Source: an uncultured Bacteroidales bacterium (lineage in GTDB: Bacteria; Bacteroidota; Bacteroidia; Bacteroidales; UBA932). From it: a DNA stretch of 64,000 nucleotides. Below are positions 59,127 through 64,000 of this stretch, one piece after another; the first letter of the stretch is position 1, and each line of letters opens with the position of its first letter. The position numbers were made by a program, and so were the translations under genes. The DNA is taken from NCBI GenBank assembly GCA_944326305.1, contig CALVDL010000011.1:27730-91729 (forward strand). The letters are read 5' to 3'. The notes under the pieces are model-generated. The model ran no database searches. It worked only from the letters and a program-made list of their open reading frames with translations, and was not told the DNA's origin.

Positions 59127-60185
59127 TCAAGCAGATTCCAAATTGCCGTCAGGAGATTTCTTCAGAGTCTCGTAGAGATATGAGCCACCGCCGCAACCGG
59201 CCATTGTAATGGCCTGTGACTCATGGGACAAGGTAGCAAAAATGATCCCCATTTCGAATGGTATTCCATATATTGTGCTCAAGGCAAGGGAAACGATGAA
59301 ATGGAATGCCCCGAACCCTCCCGGGACCGGAACCAGCCATCCGAAACTGCCAGCAACCATGAGGAACAGCGCATCCACAATATTCAGCGCATCCAGGTCT
59401 GGCATCGCCCACATCGTGGACGCACTCATCAGCCAGTACATCCCCCAGATAAGGGCGGTATACGCGAAAAACAGCCATTTGCGCGGCATACGTAGACAGC
59501 TGCCGATCCCGGAAAGCAGGCCTTTGCAGATGGAGAATAGCTTGCTGCAGAACGCATTGTTGTGCCTGTACCTTATTATGAGAAATATAATCAGGGCCAG
59601 GATTACAACGGCTGAAATCCCGAGCCACCACACGCTGAAAGAAACCGACTTCTCCAGCGGCGCCCACATCTTTTCGGCAAAGAAACTCCCGAACTTTTCC
59701 CGTCTGAACACCAGCAGGCACGCAAGGAAAATGATCATGGTAAGCATGTCCCAGCTCCTTTCGAGCACCACGGTGCCGAGGACCTTGTCATAAGATGCAA
59801 GCCGCCGTCTCTCCGGCTTCCCGCCACAGTCCGCCAGCGCCTCGGCCTTCTCGAATGAGGAATTCCCAGCAATGATGCCGCACCTGACCAGCTCGCCGAT
59901 ACGGGGAAAGACAAAATTGGCTATATATCCGATATTCACTGCATTGAAAGTGGTTATCCTCTTGATGGAAGGGTCAATGGGCATAAGCAGCTCCCTCCAT
60001 CTCAATCCCCGAAGGTAAAAGGCGACTATGCCCGCAGCCATTGACAGAAGGATATATTCCCACCGGCATGAGCGGAGCCCCGCAATGAAATCATCCCACT
60101 TGACCCCGCGGAATGAAAACCACATCAGCACCAGCGCTACAGCCAGGGAAATGACATATTTGAATGGCTTTGAATAACTGCTCAT
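59127..60185 (-). CDS. Flippase-like membrane protein (LPG synthase TM / UPF0104 family)
   Basis: 352 residues with about eight transmembrane helices. 'YLRGLRWRELLMPIDPSIKRITTFNAVNIGYIANFVFPRIGELVRC' is the family core, followed by 'VLGTVVLERSWDMLTMIIFLACLL' and late 'VPVPGGFGAFHFIVSLALSTIYGI...ATLSHESQAITMAGCGGGSYLY'. Members include the MprF transmembrane part and glycan/lipid flippases; the sequence does not reveal which lipid is moved. It is divergent from the PfkB-family kinase, and the -7 boxes of the two genes lie 12 bp apart. Confidence 0.85.
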   Translation of the reverse strand: MSSYSKPFKYVISLAVALVLMWFSFRGVKWDDFIAGLRSCRWEYILLSMAAGIVAFYLRGLRWRELLMPIDPSIKRITTFNAVNIGYIANFVFPRIGELVRCGIIAGNSSFEKAEALADCGGKPERRRLASYDKVLGTVVLERSWDMLTMIIFLACLLVFRREKFGSFFAEKMWAPLEKSVSFSVWWLGISAVVILALIIFLIIRYRHNNAFCSKLFSICKGLLSGIGSCLRMPRKWLFFAYTALIWGMYWLMSASTMWAMPDLDALNIVDALFLMVAGSFGWLVPVPGGFGAFHFIVSLALSTIYGIPFEMGIIFATLSHESQAITMAGCGGGSYLYETLKKSPDGNLESA

Positions 60186-60218
60186 CTTGTCTCGTGTCGT
60201 CCGTCATAAGAGAGACTG

Positions 60219-60226
60219 CAAATTTA
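60219..60226 (-). promoter_or_regulatory. Probable -7 element of the flippase-like gene
   Basis: TAAATTTG on the minus strand fits TAnnTTTG, 33 bp before the ATG at 60185. No clear -33 element. Confidence 0.35.
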
Positions 60227-60238
60227 CTATTTTTTATA

Positions 60239-60246
60239 TATCTTTG
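60239..60246 (+). promoter_or_regulatory. -7 element of the PfkB-family kinase gene
   Basis: TATCTTTG, consensus, 20 bp before ATG 60267, so the leader is only about 15 nt. A -33 element is not convincing; its place overlaps the opposing promoter's -7 box. Confidence 0.5.
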
Positions 60247-60266
60247 CCGGACGTACTAATTTTTCT

Positions 60267-61265
60267 ATGATGAAATCGATACTGGGCATTGGGAATGCAT
60301 TGACAGATATCCTCGCCGTGCTTCCCGACGACTCTTTTCTGCGGCAGTTCCATCTTCCGAAAGGAAGCATGCAGCATGTAGATATGGAAACCGGAGACAA
60401 AATCTGGAAAGCCCTCAAACCTATGGGGGTACAATATGTGGCGGGCGGGTCCGCAGCCAACACTATCACCGGCACGGCCATATTCGGAATGAAGTCCGGA
60501 TTCATAGGAAAAATCGGCGATGACGAACTCGGGCACCTGTTCAAAAGCGACCAGGAGCAGTACGGCATAAAATCCACACTCCTCAAAGGGAAGAACTCCT
60601 CCGGAAGGGCGATGGTCTTCATTACGGCACCGAATGCCGAGAGGACATTTGCAGTATATCTCGGAGCGGCCCTCGAGCTCGGACCGGATGACCTGAAGAA
60701 AGAATACTTTGAAGGATATGACTATTTCCATATAGAAGGATACCTGGTCCAGAACCAGAACCTGATACGCAGGGCGGTCGAGATGGCCAGGGAGGCAGGC
60801 TGCATAATCTCAATGGACATGGCATCATATAATGTAGTGGAGTCCAACGAGGCCTTTCTCCATGACATCGTCGACCGTTACGTGGATATAGTATTCGCAA
60901 ATGAAAGCGAGGCGAAATCGTTCACCAGGCTTGAGCCGAGGGAGGCCCTGGACGAGCTTGCACGGCACTGCAGCATTGCCGTAGTGAAAATCGGCAAGGA
61001 CGGGTCTATGCTCAAATGCGGGGATGAATACCATTATATAGAGGCCTGGCCGGCAGATACGATAGACGCCACAGGAGCCGGCGACACTTATGCCGCGGGG
61101 TTCCTGTACGCACATTCTCTCGGCATGCCACTGAAAGTTTGCGGCGAAGTGGGCTCCATCATCGCGGCAAAGGTGGTCGAAGTGATAGGCACCAAGATAG
61201 ACATCCCGAGATGGAAGGCTGCGAAACAGGAAATAAGGGGACTGATTGCGGCAAACGCTAAATGA
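60267..61265 (+). CDS. PfkB-family carbohydrate/nucleoside kinase (adenosine-kinase-like)
   Basis: 332 residues. 'ILGIGNALTDILAVLPDDSFL', 'QYVAGGSAANTITGTAIFGMKSGFIGKIGDDELGHLF' (GG.AAN.A region), 'DIVFANESEAKSF', 'VVKIGKDGSML' and the PfkB signature 2 'DTIDATGAGDTYAAGFLYA' with the catalytic Asp are all present. The 'GNALTD.L' start and overall length resemble adenosine kinases, but ribokinase-type sugars are possible. With the nucleotidase and purine genes in the window, a role in nucleoside salvage is a reasonable inference. The following gene begins 9 bp after it. Confidence 0.88.
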   Translation: MMKSILGIGNALTDILAVLPDDSFLRQFHLPKGSMQHVDMETGDKIWKALKPMGVQYVAGGSAANTITGTAIFGMKSGFIGKIGDDELGHLFKSDQEQYGIKSTLLKGKNSSGRAMVFITAPNAERTFAVYLGAALELGPDDLKKEYFEGYDYFHIEGYLVQNQNLIRRAVEMAREAGCIISMDMASYNVVESNEAFLHDIVDRYVDIVFANESEAKSFTRLEPREALDELARHCSIAVVKIGKDGSMLKCGDEYHYIEAWPADTIDATGAGDTYAAGFLYAHSLGMPLKVCGEVGSIIAAKVVEVIGTKIDIPRWKAAKQEIRGLIAANAK

Positions 61266-61274
61266 CACCGGGAC

Positions 61275-61811
61275 ATGGACACTCCGCTGACAAAAATTTT
61301 CAGAAGCAGGGCATTGAAGAAATATGCCTGCGGAATCAGCACCGGCATGATTCCTCTGTCTTCAATACACGAGGTGTTCATCCTGCTTGACAGCAGGGAC
61401 GAGAATGCGGGAGACTGCGTGTCCCTGGTCAATGAGTTCTTCCGCTCCAGAGGCATCAGGCCGGATATTTTCTACATTGACACGGGAGGCAGAAGAAACA
61501 AGGAGAAAGCCATGCTTACCGACCCTTTATACACGTTCCAGAAAAAAGACCTTAACTGGTACGGGAGGCCCAGGAAGAAGATTCTCCATCCCTTCCTGGA
61601 AGCCAGGCAGGACCTCTACATCGACCTGACTTCACGCTGCGACTTTACGGTAAGGTTCCTTGACACGGCTGTGCCGGCAAGGTTCAAGGTGGGATGCTCT
61701 CAGCAGTGTAAAGATATCTTCGACCTGACAGTAACTCCACAGGACTCCTCCGCCGTCTCATCCCCGGAACTTTTCAGGGGCATTTCGGCCATGCTGTTGA
61801 CAGTCAAATAA
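61275..61811 (+). CDS. Uncharacterised protein, DUF6913-like
   Basis: 178 residues, no signal peptide or transmembrane helix. Features: 'MIPLSSIHEVFILLDSRDENAGDCVSLVNEFFRSRGIRPDIFYID', a central 'KKDLNWYGRPRKKILHPFLEARQDLYIDLTSRCDFTVRFLDTAVPARFKVG' and a Ser-rich tail. The pattern fits a small Bacteroidetes-specific family that I believe is DUF6913; no function is known to me. It lies between a PfkB kinase and the DUF368 transporter and is likely cotranscribed with the kinase (9-bp gap). The 'IDLTSRCDFT...FLDTAVPARFKVG' stretch looks like a Rossmann-type core, but this is only an impression. Confidence 0.7.
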   Translation: MDTPLTKIFRSRALKKYACGISTGMIPLSSIHEVFILLDSRDENAGDCVSLVNEFFRSRGIRPDIFYIDTGGRRNKEKAMLTDPLYTFQKKDLNWYGRPRKKILHPFLEARQDLYIDLTSRCDFTVRFLDTAVPARFKVGCSQQCKDIFDLTVTPQDSSAVSSPELFRGISAMLLTVK

Positions 61812-61842
61812 CCATAATGCAAACAATAATTAAATATCAATA

Positions 61843-62811
61843 ATGAAAAATGTTTTCAATTATCTTCTGGTTACAATAAAAGGCATCTGCATGGGGGCCG
61901 CCGACGTAATCCCGGGAGTATCAGGAGGCACAATCGCCTTCATGACAGGCATCTATGACAACCTCGTAGGTTCGATCAGTTCTATCAACATGACAGCTGT
62001 CAAGCTTCTTTTCACCGGCAAGTTCAGCCAGTTCTGGAAATACATCAACGGAAATTTCCTGCTGTCTCTCGTGGCCGGAATCCTCGTCAGCATCCTCTCC
62101 CTGGCCAAGCTGATGCAGTATCTGCTCAATTACCACCCGATACAGACATGGGCATTCTTCTTCGGGCTGATTGTAGCCTCCTCCATCTTCATTCTCAAAG
62201 GGATAGAAAACTGGAAAGGCAAGGATTTCGCACTTCTGGTCTTCGGGATAATACTCGGGGTGGTCATCTGTACGCTCTCCCCGACGGAAACTCCTGACGG
62301 CCTTTGGTTCATATTCCTCAGCGGAGCCATCGCAATCTGTGCAATGATTCTCCCTGGAATATCAGGGAGCTTCATCCTCCTTATACTCGGGAAATACGAA
62401 TACATGATGGGGACAATAGCAGACATCGTATCAGGCAAGGGGGTACTGATGGACTTTGTCATTGTGCTGGTATTCATCCTCGGGGCCCTCATAGGCATCA
62501 TCGCCTTTTCCAAATTCCTGCACTGGCTGCTTGAACATTACCACAGGCCGACACTGCTTGTGCTTGCAGGATTTATAATCGGGTCATTAGTAAAGGTATG
62601 GCCGTGGAGCAACATGCCAGACATCATATGTTCCCAGTTCCCAGAAGCAGCAGCCATGATGGAGACCGCAGGCACAGACGAGGTCGTGCAGATGTATTCC
62701 GGCCAGATTGACCCGCACATCTGGGGAGCCGTGGCTTTCGCCCTTGTAGGACTGATGCTCGTCATAGGCATCGAATTCGCCACCGGCCTTGTGAAAAAGG
62801 CCCGCAAATAA
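61843..62811 (+). CDS. DUF368-family (PopT-like) polyprenyl-phosphate transporter
   Basis: 322 residues with about nine transmembrane segments. The two inverted-repeat motifs are clear: 'GICMGAADVIPGVSGGTIAFMTGIYDNL' near residue 15 and 'GAIAICAMILPGISGSFILLILGKYEYM' near residue 165. DUF368 proteins were shown to return undecaprenyl phosphate to the cytoplasmic face of the inner membrane for cell-wall and O-antigen synthesis; that role is transferred here from the family. The start ATG 61843 gives the normal length. It follows the DUF6913-like gene by 31 bp. Confidence 0.9.
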   Translation: MKNVFNYLLVTIKGICMGAADVIPGVSGGTIAFMTGIYDNLVGSISSINMTAVKLLFTGKFSQFWKYINGNFLLSLVAGILVSILSLAKLMQYLLNYHPIQTWAFFFGLIVASSIFILKGIENWKGKDFALLVFGIILGVVICTLSPTETPDGLWFIFLSGAIAICAMILPGISGSFILLILGKYEYMMGTIADIVSGKGVLMDFVIVLVFILGALIGIIAFSKFLHWLLEHYHRPTLLVLAGFIIGSLVKVWPWSNMPDIICSQFPEAAAMMETAGTDEVVQMYSGQIDPHIWGAVAFALVGLMLVIGIEFATGLVKKARK

Positions 62812-62839
62812 CGGCATGAATATGTAAAACATATTTTCA

Positions 62840-62870
62840 TTTGCCAATCAAATAAAAAATGCTATCTTTG
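62840..62870 (+). promoter_or_regulatory. Promoter of tRNA-Arg
   Basis: TTTG (62840-62843), exactly 19 bp, then TATCTTTG (62863-62870), a second perfect consensus promoter. The start near 62876 gives a 5' leader of about 38 nt. Confidence 0.75.
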
Positions 62871-62913
62871 CACCCACTTTCTCTGTCTCTGACAGCAAGA
62901 CAGGAAAGAGGCC

Positions 62914-62987
62914 GGTCCGGTAGCTCAGCTGGATAGAGCAACAGCCTTCTAAGCTGTGGGTCTTGGGTTCGAATCCCAACCGGATCA
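62914..62987 (+). tRNA. tRNA-Arg (anticodon TCT)
   Basis: 74-nt cloverleaf: acceptor GGTCCGG/CCGGATC with one G-U pair, anticodon loop CTTCTAA, T-loop TTCGAAT, discriminator A, CCA not encoded. It reads AGA/AGG codons, which are common in this window. Single gene with its own promoter and terminator. Confidence 0.95.
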
Positions 62988-63001
62988 CATGAGACATGAT
63001 G

Positions 63002-63029
63002 CGCCTGACCGGATGGTCAGGCGTTTTTT
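63002..63029 (+). terminator. Intrinsic terminator of tRNA-Arg
   Basis: Perfect 9-bp stem CGCCTGACC (63002-63010) / GGTCAGGCG (63015-63023), GGAT loop, then TTTTTT. The GGAT loop is the same as in the rpoC terminator. Confidence 0.88.
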
Positions 63030-63081
63030 GTACAGGGACTGACATGACGGGAGCTTGCTCACTGAATGGAAGTTACGGCAC

Positions 63082-63103
63082 AAAAAAGGACGGGCAGAGC
63101 CCG
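63082..63103 (-). terminator. Leftward terminator-like hairpin
   Basis: Stem CGGGC/GCCCG with a 3-nt loop, then TCC and six T on the minus strand. It would end the candidate small RNA, or catch leftward transcription from the GNAT genes before it reaches the tRNA. Confidence 0.5.
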
Positions 63104-63160
63104 GCGCATCATGCACACTTGCCATTTCATGTGGGTTGAATAATTCTTTTTTTCAGTCAG
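63082..63160 (-). ncRNA. Candidate small RNA beside tRNA-Arg
   Basis: A consensus -7 box at 63173-63166 faces left and a terminator-like hairpin CGGGC-TCT-GCCCG (63103-63091 read leftward) followed by TCC and TTTTTT (63087-63082) lies downstream. Together they delimit a transcript of about 79 nt. A second weak stem near CACAT...GTGTG is possible. A 23-codon frame from ATG 63130 to TGA 63059 overlaps the hairpin but runs past the terminator and looks unlikely to be a gene. No -33 element is seen. No homology to a known RNA is recognised. Confidence 0.3.
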
Positions 63161-63165
63161 TTCCG

Positions 63166-63173
63166 CAAAGATA
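63166..63173 (-). promoter_or_regulatory. Orphan leftward -7 element
   Basis: TATCTTTG on the minus strand with no convincing gene downstream. It lies after the GNAT genes and before the leftward hairpin. Confidence 0.35.
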
Positions 63174-63284
63174 GCACTTGTTCTTTCTTGTGCCTCAGGA
63201 TTCCCTGTCTCTTATTAGATTTCTGTTCTTCCTTTCATCAAATTCAGGCGCAGGAGCTTATTCGGGCAAAAGAATATTTGGCAT

Positions 63285-63776
63285 TCATCGGTCCTGTATG
63301 TTGCGTTTGAAATAAATCATATCCTTCAATGCCTTTCCTTCCTCGATTATGGGACGGTCATAATTCTTCACGAAAAAATCCTCTACGGTATGCGACCAGC
63401 TGAAGCCGCAGTTCCTGTAGAATGACATGGTCTTCCGGCTGTCGCCTGTCCCTGCGGTCAGGACGCTGAACCGTCCCCTGTAATGCCGGCACAGATATTC
63501 GATCATTTCCCGCCCGTAGCCTTTCCTATGGAAACGCGGGTCTACGGCTATGTTCTTCAGTTCCAGCACTCCGTCACCTTCATCCGTGACTACAGCAACG
63601 GCTACCGGCGTCTCCGGCATATCCTGCATCACATACATTTCGCCCCGCTCCAGATACCTGTCAATCATGGATTCCTGTTCGTCACCGACAAGCAGGAGAG
63701 GAAGATACCTTTTTTTGTCAGCCTTTACAGGCAATATCCTTATTCCGCAGAGTTTTTCCATCACGTAATTTGTCAT
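63285..63776 (-). CDS. GNAT-family N-acetyltransferase
   Basis: 163 residues from ATG 63776 (MTNYVMEKL; an alternative ATG is at 63761). The acetyl-CoA site motif A is 'VLELKNIAVDPRFHRKGYGREMIEYLCRHYRG' (R/Q..G.G form: RKGYGR), with motif B 'MSFYRNCGFSW'. It transfers an acetyl group from acetyl-CoA to an unknown amine, perhaps a small molecule or a protein N-terminus. Its start overlaps the stop of the upstream GNAT gene (ATGA), so both are translated together. The end lies about 300 bp beyond tRNA-Arg on the opposite strand. Confidence 0.88.
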   Translation of the reverse strand: MTNYVMEKLCGIRILPVKADKKRYLPLLLVGDEQESMIDRYLERGEMYVMQDMPETPVAVAVVTDEGDGVLELKNIAVDPRFHRKGYGREMIEYLCRHYRGRFSVLTAGTGDSRKTMSFYRNCGFSWSHTVEDFFVKNYDRPIIEEGKALKDMIYFKRNIQDR

Positions 63777-64000
63777 ATCCGTCTTGTTTGCCTCTGGCCC
63801 CTGACTGCAGGACAATTTTTGTCCTCCAGCCATTCTTCTTTCGTGATCTTCATGAAATGTTCGGTGCGGATGTCGCCCAAAGGGGAAGGATTGCCTTCTT
63901 CTGTATGGTGGAAACGGAAGCCGCATTTGTCCATCACGCGGCGGGACTTCGTGTTGCCGTCATAATAACCGCACCAGACAGCTGTAAATCCCAATTCCTC
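63773..64000 (-). CDS. GNAT-family N-acetyltransferase (partial, cut by window edge)
   Basis: Only the last 75 residues are in the window; the frame is open to base 64000. 'AVWCGYYDGNTKSRRVMDKCGFRFHHTEEG' is the C-terminal part of RimJ/RimL-type acetyltransferases (N.KS..V..K.GF). 'TEHFMKITKEEW' is the common last strand of that group, after which about 20 extra residues overlap the next gene. Substrate unknown. Four-base overlap (ATGA) with the following GNAT gene. Confidence 0.85.
   Translation of the reverse strand, partial: EELGFTAVWCGYYDGNTKSRRVMDKCGFRFHHTEEGNPSPLGDIRTEHFMKITKEEWLEDKNCPAVRGQRQTRRI

Larger units (their letters stand above)
62995..63113. repeat. 11-bp inverted repeat around the tRNA-Arg terminator
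   Basis: CATGATGCGCC (62995-63005) and its exact complement GGCGCATCATG (63103-63113), 97 bp apart. Read outward-in on each strand, each copy is followed by a terminator hairpin and TTTTTTGT, so it may be an inverted duplication of a terminator. Confidence 0.6.

Noticed and set aside
62848..63045. Small gene on minus opposite tRNA-Arg
   Set aside because: It is the complement of the tRNA and its promoter and terminator.

Overview
The window looks like a chromosomal segment of a Bacteroidetes, most likely Bacteroidales, bacterium. The evidence is FimA/Mfa-type fimbrillin lipoproteins with DUF3575 and DUF5119 partners, DUF3810 and DUF6913-like proteins, an OMP_b-brl_3-type outer-membrane protein, promoters of the Bacteroidetes type (TTTG, 19 bases, TAnnTTTG), and almost no Shine-Dalgarno sequences. 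I cannot fix the genus. I see no rRNA, CRISPR array, prophage or intact insertion sequence. Most of the content is core metabolism and information processing.

Layout. 1-5.4 kb (minus): a fimbrial operon, DUF3575 - DUF5119 - three fimbrillin-like lipoproteins. Its first gene carries an in-frame TAG and a G8 run, and a G9 run lies where the promoter -33 element should be. 5.9-16.1 kb: yicC on plus, then a minus-strand series deoR-type regulator, DHA2 MFS pump, a 5'-nucleotidase split over two genes, an ABC-2 exporter pair, holA and recJ. 16.2-26.3 kb (plus): lysS, a TrmH-type methyltransferase, aroE, ssb, purA, two paralogous MFS transporters and dxs. 26.3-39.4 kb (plus): tRNA-Thr, -Tyr, -Gly, -Thr, tuf, tRNA-Trp, secE, nusG, rplKAJL, rpoB, rpoC, the same order as the thrU-tyrU-glyT-thrT-tufB region of E. 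coli. 39.4-53.5 kb (minus): a purine operon, purE-purK-purL-purF-coaW-purM-purH-purD-folD, followed by a DUF3810 membrane protein. 53.6-64 kb: cysS, xth, an outer-membrane beta-barrel protein, a flippase-like protein, a PfkB-family kinase, a DUF6913-like protein, a DUF368 transporter, tRNA-Arg and two GNAT acetyltransferases, the outer one cut by the window edge.

How the genes work together. The purine operon encodes most steps from PRPP to IMP. FolD supplies one-carbon folate for the PurH transformylase, and PurA (elsewhere in the window) takes IMP toward AMP. The split 5'-nucleotidase and the PfkB/adenosine-kinase-like enzyme may act in nucleoside salvage. The tuf-rpoC block is a translation/transcription operon with a hairpin terminator after tuf, an attenuator-like hairpin between rplL and rpoB, and a strong terminator after rpoC.

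Most unusual observations. (1) A two-module intergenic repeat: the cysS-xth spacer holds two modules 42 bp apart, and single copies of the same two modules sit directly after the purD and folD stop codons, flanking folD in the same order and orientation. (2) A 17-bp perfect inverted repeat covers the stop codon of the beta-barrel gene. (3) The fimbrial operon shows possible phase-variation tracts plus a nonsense codon. (4) A promoter/terminator pair may define a small RNA of about 80 nt beside tRNA-Arg.
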